From Luteitalea sp. (lineage in GTDB: Bacteria; Acidobacteriota; Vicinamibacteria; Vicinamibacterales; CAVVIG01), in contig WHSN01000029.1 of the NCBI GenBank assembly GCA_009380045.1, forward strand, positions 1-32,102: 32,102 nucleotides of DNA, given 5' to 3'. Under the pieces are notes generated by a model, which did no database searches, was not told where the DNA came from, and saw only the letters and a program-made list of their open reading frames with translations. Position numbers and translations under genes: made by a program. Shown here piece by piece: positions 22,827 to 29,492 of this stretch. How positions within the stretch are numbered: the first letter of the stretch is position 1; every line of letters begins with the position of its first letter.

Positions 22827-24548
22827 ATGACGAAAATTGCCGCCCCACTCGTGTCGATCGCGCTCCTGGCGGGCTGCTCCGCGCCGGAGTCGAAGCCGGC
22901 GGCCGAAACGGCCCCCGGTCCGACGCCGAGCGTGCAGCGAACCACCATCGGTGAGCTGCCGGACGTGGACACCGACGCCGTGCTGGCCCACACGAAGATC
23001 CTTTCCTCGGATCAGTACGAGGGGCGCGGTCCAGGCACCAAGGGCGAGGAGCTGACGGTCGCCTACCTCGTCGATCAGTTCAAGAAGATCGGTCTCCGGC
23101 CCGGCAATCCCGATGGAACCTACATTCAGAAAGTGCCGCTCGTCGGCATCACGCCGGAGCCGGCCTCGTTGACGTTCGCCAAAGACGGCGCGCGCACCGA
23201 GCTCAAGTGGAAAGACGATGTGGTTGCGTGGACCAAGCATGTCGCGCCCACGGCGAGCATCGAGGACTCGGAACTGGTGTTCGTCGGATACGGGGTCGTG
23301 GCCCCGGAATTCAACTGGGACGACTACAAGGACCTGGATGTGAAGGGCAAGACCCTCGTGATGCTGGTGAACGACCCGCCGGTGCGCGACTTGGCAAATG
23401 AAGGAGGCCTCGACGCCAAGACGTTCGGCGGCCGGGCGATGACCTACTACGGCCGGTGGACCTACAAGTACGAGATCGGCGCCGAGAAGGGGGCCGCCGG
23501 CGTGCTGCTGATTCACGAGACGGAACCGGCCGGCTACCCGTTCGACGTCGTGCAGTCCAAGGTTGCAGAACAGTTCGATCTCGTGACTCCCGACAAGAAC
23601 ATGGGCCGGGTGGCGGTGGAAGGCTGGATCACACTCGACCAGGGCCGGAACCTGCTGAAGACGGCCGGCTACGATTTCGACCAGCTCAAGTCCCAAGCTG
23701 CCACCCGCGAGTTCATGCCGGTGCCGCTCGGGGTAACCGCCTCCATGCAGTTGCGCAACAAGCTCCGCACCGTCGATTCGAAGAACGTGGTGGCGAGGCT
23801 GCAGGGTCGTGATCCTCGACTGCGGGACGAGTACGTCGTCTACACCGCGCACTGGGACCATCTGGGGATCGGTCCGGCCGTGGACGGCGACACCATCTAC
23901 AACGGGGCCAAGGACAACGCCTCGGGCACGGGCGGCATCCTGGAGATCGCCCGGGCGTACACGAAGCTTCCTTCACCCCCGAAGCGGTCGATTCTGTTCC
24001 TCTCTGTCACCGCGGAAGAACAGGGGCTGCTCGGCTCGCAGTACTACTCCGTCACCCCACTCTATCCCCTTGCCAAGACCCTGGCGAACATCAACATCGA
24101 CGGACTCAACCTGAACGGCCGGACGAAGGATCTGACCCTGATCGGGTATGGCGCGTCGGATCTCGACGACTACGCGCGTGATGCGGCCGGCGAACAGGGG
24201 CGCGTCATCCGCGGTGACGCGGAGCCGGAGAAAGGGTTCTATTACCGGTCGGACCACTTCAATTTCGCGAAGCTCGGCGTGCCTGCGCTCGACCCGGACG
24301 AAGGGATCGACTACATCGGCAAGCCGCCGGAGTTCGGCACCAAGGTGCGGAACGATTACACCGAGAACGACTATCACCAGCCGTCCGACGTGGTCAGGCC
24401 GGATTGGGACCTGAGCGGCGCCCGCGAGGATCTCAAGGTGTTCTTCGCCGTCGGCTACCGTGTCGCCGAGGCCGACGCGTATCCTGAATGGAAACTCGGC
24501 AACGAGTTCAGGGCGGTGCGCGAAGCGTCGCTCAAGGGCAAGAAGTGA
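22827..24548 (+). CDS. M28 family zinc aminopeptidase, lipoprotein
   Basis: The 573-aa exported peptidase has lipobox LLAGC with modified C17, so it is membrane-anchored outside the cytoplasm. A PA-type insert domain lies at about 145-300 (ELVFVGYGVVAPEFNWDDY). The M28 catalytic domain has the usual two-zinc set: H342 and D344 in AHWDHLG, D363 in KDNASGTGG, the acid pair E397-E398 in TAEEQG, D425 in NINIDG and H477 in RSDHFNF. It would remove N-terminal amino acids from peptides. ATG 22827 is fixed by the signal peptide; the open frame extends upstream to 22689 through the divergent gene. The pairing with a P1 peptidase and a symporter points to peptide use. It converges with the next gene by 16 bp. 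Confidence 0.92.
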   Translation: MTKIAAPLVSIALLAGCSAPESKPAAETAPGPTPSVQRTTIGELPDVDTDAVLAHTKILSSDQYEGRGPGTKGEELTVAYLVDQFKKIGLRPGNPDGTYIQKVPLVGITPEPASLTFAKDGARTELKWKDDVVAWTKHVAPTASIEDSELVFVGYGVVAPEFNWDDYKDLDVKGKTLVMLVNDPPVRDLANEGGLDAKTFGGRAMTYYGRWTYKYEIGAEKGAAGVLLIHETEPAGYPFDVVQSKVAEQFDLVTPDKNMGRVAVEGWITLDQGRNLLKTAGYDFDQLKSQAATREFMPVPLGVTASMQLRNKLRTVDSKNVVARLQGRDPRLRDEYVVYTAHWDHLGIGPAVDGDTIYNGAKDNASGTGGILEIARAYTKLPSPPKRSILFLSVTAEEQGLLGSQYYSVTPLYPLAKTLANINIDGLNLNGRTKDLTLIGYGASDLDDYARDAAGEQGRVIRGDAEPEKGFYYRSDHFNFAKLGVPALDPDEGIDYIGKPPEFGTKVRNDYTENDYHQPSDVVRPDWDLSGAREDLKVFFAVGYRVAEADAYPEWKLGNEFRAVREASLKGKK

Positions 24549-24564
24549 CGGTCGTCGGCGCCGG

Positions 24565-24990
24565 TCACGCGAAGGTGCGCCGAACCCGTCCGGATCGCGC
24601 CAAGTACACGATCCATCCGGCGTAGTACGCGATCGTGGCGCCAATGTACAGAGGCGTCTCTCCCGGCATCCGATTGCTCGGATAGTAGGGCGTTGTGAAG
24701 ACGAACACATCCATCGCGGCCGAGAGCGCAAGAGATGCCATCGTCAGGCGAACCGCCGCTGCGCGCCCCGAACGCAGGGCGATGCCCGCGGCTACTCCGA
24801 GCGCGACGACCAGCAGACGGGCGACGAGCACGATCGCCACCGACGGTCCGCGAACCGAGACCGCGCCGATGGCGGCGGACGAGGACAGGCCGTAAATGAT
24901 CGGGTGCCACAGGGTGAGCATCCGGACCAGCACCTGAAGCCAGCCTCCGATCCCGGATCGGTTGCGACCGTCGCTGCTCGTCTCCGTCAT
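24565..24990 (-). CDS. Small membrane protein, four helices, unknown function
   Basis: The 141-aa protein has four hydrophobic segments, at about 22-47, 51-72, 78-98 and 112-131, separated by short basic turns. It ends in a basic tail (ARSGRVRRTFA). A PYYPSNRMPGETP segment between helices 3 and 4 would face one side of the membrane. I do not recognise a family. ATG 24990 is preferred over an upstream ATG at 25134: TATAGT lies 6 nt before it on this strand, and the longer form would overlap the divergent phosphatase gene. No Shine-Dalgarno sequence is visible. Confidence 0.7.
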   Translation of the reverse strand: MTETSSDGRNRSGIGGWLQVLVRMLTLWHPIIYGLSSSAAIGAVSVRGPSVAIVLVARLLVVALGVAAGIALRSGRAAAVRLTMASLALSAAMDVFVFTTPYYPSNRMPGETPLYIGATIAYYAGWIVYLARSGRVRRTFA

Positions 24991-24996
24991 CGTCAC

Positions 24997-25004
24997 ACTA
25001 TAGG
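24997..25004. promoter_or_regulatory. Overlapping divergent -10 elements
   Basis: The sequence ACTATAGG reads as TATAGT on the minus strand (25002-24997), ending 6 nt before ATG 24990. On the plus strand it reads as TATAGG (24999-25004), ending 10 nt before GTG 25015. The start codons are only 24 bp apart, so one near-palindromic box could serve both genes in turn, with leaderless transcripts. Confidence 0.45.
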
Positions 25005-25014
25005 ATGCCACGGC

Positions 25015-25464
25015 GTGCACGTGTATCTGGTCCACCACGGCGACGCGATTGATGCCGCCCTCGACGCACGCCGGCCGCTCTCGAGCGGCGGCCGGGAAGC
25101 GGTGGATCGTCTCGCGCGCGCAACGGCGGCGCACGGCGCGCGGCCGTCAATCGTCTGGCATAGCGGGAAGCTGCGCGCACGGCAAACCGCGGAAGCGTTC
25201 TGGCGCGAGTGCAACGCCCTCGCGGCTTTTTCTGCGACCAAGGATCTCCAGCCCGACGACCCGCCTTCGTGGATGCGCGATCGGCTTCGCCATGAGCCTC
25301 GCGACATTCTGATCGCGGGCCACTTCCCGCACCTGCCGCGCCTGCTCACGTTGCTGCTGGAGGGCTCGACAGAATCACCGGCAGGCTTTCCGCCGCATGG
25401 CGTCGTGGCGTTGTGCACGGAAGACGACGGGCACAGCTGGCAGGAGGTCTGGCGAATGCCGTAG
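25015..25464 (+). CDS. SixA-like phosphohistidine phosphatase
   Basis: The 149-aa compact histidine-phosphatase-fold protein is the size of SixA, which removes phosphate from histidine in phosphotransfer proteins. The catalytic loop reads VHHGDA (6-11): the nucleophile His is kept, but the preceding Arg of the RHG motif is replaced by His. The second Arg region SGKLRARQTAEAF and the second catalytic His in IAGHFPHL are present. ALDARRPLSSGG matches the SixA-type ...RPLTxxG stretch. The start is GTG 25015, because HVYLVHHG must be the first strand; TATAGG lies 10 nt upstream and no Shine-Dalgarno sequence is seen. It is divergent from a small membrane protein. Fold confident, substrate unknown. 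Confidence 0.82.
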   Translation: MHVYLVHHGDAIDAALDARRPLSSGGREAVDRLARATAAHGARPSIVWHSGKLRARQTAEAFWRECNALAAFSATKDLQPDDPPSWMRDRLRHEPRDILIAGHFPHLPRLLTLLLEGSTESPAGFPPHGVVALCTEDDGHSWQEVWRMP

Positions 25465-25522
25465 CCTTTGGCCGGAAGTTCGGGAGGAGGGCGACAGCCC
25501 CTTCACCTTCGCGGTGGCCAGT

Positions 25523-25575
25523 GTGCATCACGAAGGACCGAAAGGTGTGACTCCTTTATGGCCTTCGTGACGCAC
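25523..25575. repeat. Long interrupted palindrome between convergent genes
   Basis: GTGCATCACGAAGG (25523-25536) pairs with CCTTCGTGACGCAC (25562-25575) at 13 of 14 positions. Inside it, AAAGG (25541-25545) pairs with CCTTT (25553-25557) around a 7-nt loop. The left arm includes the 11-mer CATCACGAAGG also found at 2409-2419. It could be a bidirectional terminator or a REP-like element in the 141-bp gap between the SixA-like and beta-barrel genes. Confidence 0.6.
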
Positions 25576-25605
25576 AACGGTAAGACACACAGCGGTAAAA
25601 ATGCG

Positions 25606-26169
25606 CTAGCGAATGACCAATCCGATTGATGCGCGCCAGAAGTCGAACGCGCCACGATCGAAGTCCGGGAAACCGTTGCCGAAATCCAGATCGTCGGAGT
25701 CGATGGTGCGCAGGTACCGTACGTCGGCACGCAATCCAAGGTGGTCTGTGAAGTAACCCATCACGCCAGCGCCCAGGTTGTAGCCGAAGTCGTTCGTCGC
25801 TTCGATGAGTGGCACGTCGATGTTGGTACGGATCAGGCCGAGTCCGCCGGTCACATACGGGCGAAAGCCCGCACCGCTGGTGCCGCCAATGGGAATGCCG
25901 ACAATGATGTTGCCCATCACGTCGATGACGCTATTATCGACCACCTCGCCGAAAAAGTCCGGCGCCACGCCGAGGCCGAATTCGAAGCCGATGATGCCCG
26001 CGCCCATGTAACCGGCGTTCACACCGTAGGTAAAGTCGCCTTCGTTCTGGTCGTTGCCGAAGTTCACGCCGGCCCACGGGCTGACATATCCCTCAGCGCG
26101 AGCCTGCACGGGTGTGTAGACGACCGCCACTGCGGCCGTCAGCACCAGAGCTTTAAACACACGTCGCAT
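25606..26169 (-). CDS. Small outer membrane beta-barrel protein
   Basis: The 187-aa protein starts with a signal peptide (MRRVFKALVLTAAVAVVYTPVQARA, cleavage after ARA or close to it). Alternating hydrophobic and polar strands rich in glycine and aromatics follow (GYVSPWAGVNFG, FGFELG-type strands, FRPYVTGGLG, LGLRADVRYLR). It ends ASIGLVIR, an acceptable barrel end. It resembles the eight-stranded OmpA-like/OmpW-like small barrels, with the usual YVTGGLGLI and LRADVRY blocks. ATG 26169 is preferred because AAAGGAG lies 8 nt before it; the ATG at 26175 would leave only 2 nt. The role is unknown (structural, adhesion or passive transport). Confidence 0.82.
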   Translation of the reverse strand: MRRVFKALVLTAAVAVVYTPVQARAEGYVSPWAGVNFGNDQNEGDFTYGVNAGYMGAGIIGFEFGLGVAPDFFGEVVDNSVIDVMGNIIVGIPIGGTSGAGFRPYVTGGLGLIRTNIDVPLIEATNDFGYNLGAGVMGYFTDHLGLRADVRYLRTIDSDDLDFGNGFPDFDRGAFDFWRASIGLVIR

Positions 26170-26271
26170 CGTCATCACTCCTTTTGTGGCGTCATGCACG
26201 CCGCGAGATGAGCGTTGCAAGTGATGTGCCTTCACGAGGGCGGCTCGGTTGAGTTCGAAAACGGCGCACGA

Positions 26272-27705
26272 TCACGCGGAGGCATTCGCCAGGCGTGCGG
26301 CGCACGCCCGCAAGAGATTCCAGGCGCCGCGTACGTGCTCGTCGCGCGTGTTGAGGTGCCCGATGGCGATACGCAAGGCAAACCGTCCGCGCACCCGCGT
26401 GTGCGACAGGAACACCTCACCGGTGTCGTTCACGGCGTGCAACAGCCGCTCGTTGGCGCGCTCGGTCTCCTCGTCGCCGAGCCCTCGTGGCGCCCATCTG
26501 AAGCAGACGACACTGAAGGGAACCGGGGCCAGCCGCTCGAAGTCGGGATCGGCATCCACCCATGCCGCCAGCTCTCTGGCGAGCTCGATGTGGCGAGCCA
26601 GGTGTTCGCGGATGGCGTGCGCACCGAATGACCGGAGCACCATCCACAGCTTCAGCGCCCGGAACCGCCGGCCAAGCTGCACGCCGGTGTCCATGAGATT
26701 GTGCACGGCGCCGGTTTCATCCGTGCGGAGGTACTCCGGTGTCAGGGCGAACGCCGATCGCACGACGTCCATTCGCCGGCAGTAGAAGGCGCTCAGATCG
26801 AACGGGACGAACAGCCACTTGTGCGGGTTGACGACCAGCGAGTCGGCACGGTCGGCGCCAGCGAGGACGTGCGCGTGTGACGGCAAGATCGCAGCCGCCC
26901 CGCCATAAGCGGCGTCGACATGCAGCCATACGCATTCGCGGCCGCAGATGTCGGCGATTGCCGCCACCGGGTCGACACTGGTCGTGGAGGTGGTGCCGAC
27001 CGTGGCGACGACGGCCACCGGGAGCCGGCCGGCCCGACGGTCTTCCTCGATCGCGTTCTGCAGGTGGTCGGCGCGCATCCGGAAGCTGTCGTCCACGGCG
27101 ATCCGCCTCAGGGAGTCATGGCCAAGACCGATCGCGATCACGGCCTTGTCGACCGACGAATGCGCCTCCTCGGAACAGTAGACGCGAAGGGCCGGGACAT
27201 CCGCTCGCGCCGCCAGGCCCCTGGTCCGAACATCGGCCACCGCCGCTTCGCGCGCCGCCGTCAACGCATGCATGGTCGCGATCGAAGCCGTGTCGTAGAT
27301 CACGCCCTCGAACGCGTCGGGCAGCCCGATCAGCTTCCGCAGCCAGCCAAGGGTGACGAGCTCGAGCTCGGTCGCCGCCGGTGACGTGCGCCAGAGCATG
27401 GCCTGTTGATTGAGCGCTGCGGAAAGCAGGTCGGCGAGAATACCCGGCGCGCTGCCGGTGATGGCGAAGTACGCCAGGAACGACGGATGGTTCCAGTGCG
27501 TGAGGCCCGGCACCAGCACGCGCTCGAAGTCTGCCATGATGGCCCCGAAGGCTTCCGGCGCCTCAGGGGCCTCGGAGGGGAGCGCGGCGGCGATCTCGCC
27601 GGGCCTGACGCGCGAGAGCACCGGATATCTCTCCGGATGCTCCAGATACTCGGCGATCCAGTCGACCAGCTCATGGCCGTGCCGCCGGAACGCCGAGGGA
27701 TCCAC
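26272..27705 (-). CDS. PLP-dependent aromatic-L-amino-acid decarboxylase family
   Basis: The 477-aa group II decarboxylase is of the DDC/TDC type, which converts aromatic amino acids to amines and CO2. Features are FRRHGHELVDWIAEYL at the N-terminus, LTHWNHPSFLAYF (68-80), H182 stacking on PLP in EEAHSSVDK, D264 in LHVDAAYGG and the PLP lysine K296 in NPHKW. YDTASIATMHAL (137-148), in place of the animal GGS-type segment, is a variant I associate with bacterial, including acidobacterial, homologues. The start is GTG 27705, 3 bp after the stop of the phosphatase-like gene, so the two are coupled. Product and substrate (tryptophan, tyrosine, DOPA or phenylalanine) cannot be read from the sequence. 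Confidence 0.9.
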   Translation of the reverse strand: MDPSAFRRHGHELVDWIAEYLEHPERYPVLSRVRPGEIAAALPSEAPEAPEAFGAIMADFERVLVPGLTHWNHPSFLAYFAITGSAPGILADLLSAALNQQAMLWRTSPAATELELVTLGWLRKLIGLPDAFEGVIYDTASIATMHALTAAREAAVADVRTRGLAARADVPALRVYCSEEAHSSVDKAVIAIGLGHDSLRRIAVDDSFRMRADHLQNAIEEDRRAGRLPVAVVATVGTTSTTSVDPVAAIADICGRECVWLHVDAAYGGAAAILPSHAHVLAGADRADSLVVNPHKWLFVPFDLSAFYCRRMDVVRSAFALTPEYLRTDETGAVHNLMDTGVQLGRRFRALKLWMVLRSFGAHAIREHLARHIELARELAAWVDADPDFERLAPVPFSVVCFRWAPRGLGDEETERANERLLHAVNDTGEVFLSHTRVRGRFALRIAIGHLNTRDEHVRGAWNLLRACAARLANASA

Positions 27706-27708
27706 GCG

Positions 27709-28245
27709 CTACCGCTTGTGCGTCTGCGCGTAATTGATCGCGAAGTTCTTCAGACGGTCGCTGTTCATCCCGAGGGCCGCGGCTTCGTCGAGCGCCTTCT
27801 GTTGATCCCAGCCGTCCACCTGCATCCGCTTGATCGCCCACATGGTAGCCGCGCGGCCGCCGCCGGCGCAGTGGATGAACGCCGGGTTGTTCTCCGGCTT
27901 GGTGACCGCGGCCAGGAATCGGTCGACGGTGTCGGGCGCCGGAGATGCGACGTTGAAGGGGATGTGCGTATAGTTGATTCCAGCCGCCTTCGCCGCCGCC
28001 GCTTCGGCGTCGACATCGGCGCCCGCTTCCGACGCCTCGCGCAGGTTGATGATGGAGGCGAAGCCCATCTTTTTCAGCTCCGGTACCACCTCGGCTTTGG
28101 TGGCGCCCGCACAGGCGATCGTTGTTTCGAGGCGCGCGAAGTTGGTGACACCTGCGACCTTCTCTTTGGTCACCTGCTGCGCGTGAATGGTCGTGGCGAT
28201 GAGCCCGGCAAGAAGGAGAGTCGGGAGTACGCGGTGTCTGTGCAT
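27709..28245 (-). CDS. Secreted tyrosine-phosphatase-like protein (DUF442/BLH type)
   Basis: The 178-aa protein has a signal peptide (MHRHRVLPTLLLAGLIATTIHAQ) and a compact phosphatase-like domain. The active-site loop is HCAGGGRAATMWAIKR, i.e. Cys-x4-Arg. This is one residue shorter than the classical HCx5R of protein tyrosine phosphatases and matches the DUF442/beta-lactamase-hydrolase-like group. INLREASEAGADVDAE and INYTHIPFNV are typical flanking strands. ATG 28245 has GGAGGT with 5-nt spacing, but this ribosome binding site is inside an inverted repeat. It is coupled to the decarboxylase gene downstream (3 bp). The substrate is unknown, and a role in amine or amino acid metabolism is only suggested by position. 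Confidence 0.8.
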   Translation of the reverse strand: MHRHRVLPTLLLAGLIATTIHAQQVTKEKVAGVTNFARLETTIACAGATKAEVVPELKKMGFASIINLREASEAGADVDAEAAAAKAAGINYTHIPFNVASPAPDTVDRFLAAVTKPENNPAFIHCAGGGRAATMWAIKRMQVDGWDQQKALDEAAALGMNSDRLKNFAINYAQTHKR

Positions 28246-28274
28246 GATGGACCTCCGTCCAGAAGGTCCATCAT
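28244..28274 (-). promoter_or_regulatory. Perfect 11-bp inverted repeat covering the ribosome binding site
   Basis: ATGATGGACCT (28244-28254), a 9-nt spacer and AGGTCCATCAT (28264-28274) form a perfect inverted repeat. In the mRNA the downstream arm contains part of the GGAGG Shine-Dalgarno sequence and the first two bases of the start codon. A folded hairpin would block translation of the phosphatase-like gene and, through coupling, of the decarboxylase. It may instead be a protein operator. It sits in the 43-bp gap after the glycine-zipper gene. Confidence 0.65.
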
Positions 28275-28288
28275 AACGGGATACCAAC

Positions 28289-29314
28289 CTACTTTTCGAG
28301 CGTCACGGTGACCGGCGCCAGAATGCGCGCGGTGACCTCGGCCCCGGCAGGAAAGATCGCTTCACTGCGGTTGCCCGTCGCCGCCGCGGCGGTGCCGGCG
28401 CCGGCTCCCGTCGCGGCGCCGACCGCCGCGCCCTTGCCCCCTCCGATGATCGCGCCGAGAATGGCCCCGGCGACGGCGCCGCCGCCGATCTTCGCGGCAC
28501 TCCCGTTTCCGGGCGCATCGCCGAAGCGGTAGACGGTTTCGGTCGTGATCGGCAGACGCGTGCCGTCCGCCATCACGAGGGTGTGGAACCTGAGCCCGAG
28601 GCGGGCGCGCTCCTTGAACTTGCCGCCGCGTTCGACCACCATCACCGAGCCGACCGCGCGTGTGCCAGCCGGGATCGCCACCTGACCATCGACCCGCACG
28701 TCCCGGGCCACGCGCGCTTCCACGGAGTCTTCAACCCGCGCGCGCTCGCTGCTCATCGTCCTGTCGGTCTGCAGGCCAATCACCGAGTCGGCCGACACGA
28801 CCAGCTCTTCGAACGTTTTCTGCGGAGGCTCTACCACCTGCTGGGTTTCGACCACCGGGGCCTCATCTCGCTCAGGCGTTCCGACCGGGTCGGTCGCAGC
28901 AACCGACGGAGGAGCCTCTGATGACGCACTGTTGGGCCAGGTCTGTTCGAGAGCCGGAGGCTGCGGCTGAGCGCTGTTGCGGGCCGTGGACGCTGGCGAC
29001 GTCCGGGCAGGACGAGACGCCGGTCGAGCGGCCGTGTCGGCACGCCGTCTCGGCTGCGCCGGGGCCAGTTCAACCGCCGCGGGCGCTTGAGCCGCGGGTT
29101 GCGGCCGGTCTCCGACGACAGCCTCTGTCTCCTGGACGGGCAGTTCTGTCGTCTCGACCGGCTGCGTGCCAGTGGCGGTGATGGGAGCCGCCGCGGCGAG
29201 GGTGGGCTCGGCGGCCGCCGGCACCCCCTGCCGCGTCGCCAGATAGCTTCCCGCGCCGGCTGCGGCAACGCAGGCAAGCGCGAGGGCGGCGAAGGCAAAT
29301 CGATTCGGGAACAT
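28289..29314 (-). CDS. Exported glycine-zipper protein with VirB10-like core, unknown function
   Basis: The 341-aa protein starts with a signal or anchor helix (MFPNRFAFAALALACVAAAGAGSYL). A long low-complexity Pro/Ala/Gln/Arg linker follows (about 30-165). Next is a beta-rich domain (about 170-275: VAIPAGTRAVGSVMVVERGG, LGLRFHTLVMADGTRLPI) whose IPAGT-x-GxV and MADGTRLPI wording recalls VirB10/TrbI C-terminal domains. A glycine zipper then runs at about 277-310 (GGGAVAGAILGAIIGGGKGAAVG), a motif of membrane-inserting helices. A short beta tail ends the protein. ATG 29314 is supported by AGGAG about 9 nt upstream. It would span the periplasm, anchored inside and perhaps inserting in the outer membrane; no secretion genes lie nearby. 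May be co-transcribed with the phosphatase-like and decarboxylase genes. Confidence 0.72.
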   Translation of the reverse strand: MFPNRFAFAALALACVAAAGAGSYLATRQGVPAAAEPTLAAAAPITATGTQPVETTELPVQETEAVVGDRPQPAAQAPAAVELAPAQPRRRADTAARPASRPARTSPASTARNSAQPQPPALEQTWPNSASSEAPPSVAATDPVGTPERDEAPVVETQQVVEPPQKTFEELVVSADSVIGLQTDRTMSSERARVEDSVEARVARDVRVDGQVAIPAGTRAVGSVMVVERGGKFKERARLGLRFHTLVMADGTRLPITTETVYRFGDAPGNGSAAKIGGGAVAGAILGAIIGGGKGAAVGAATGAGAGTAAAATGNRSEAIFPAGAEVTARILAPVTVTLEK

Positions 29315-29479
29315 GACGTCTGTCTCCTTGGAACTGTTCGAGACGAACGCAAGGGACGTACCCACGAGCTGATTCGCTCGGCCCGCATAAATCGTTGGCG
29401 GTCCACAGTTTACCAGACACCGTCGCGAGGACGCAGTGTCCCCTTCGCAGGAAGGTGTCCTTGCGCGAGAGCACCAAAC

Positions 29480-29485
29480 TACAAT
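29480..29485 (+). promoter_or_regulatory. -10 element of the M14 peptidase gene
   Basis: TACAAT ends 7 nt before the ATG at 29493. That distance puts the transcription start at or beside the A of the start codon, and no Shine-Dalgarno sequence is present. This is the clearest leaderless-type start in the window. Confidence 0.55.
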
Positions 29486-29492
29486 GCGGGCA

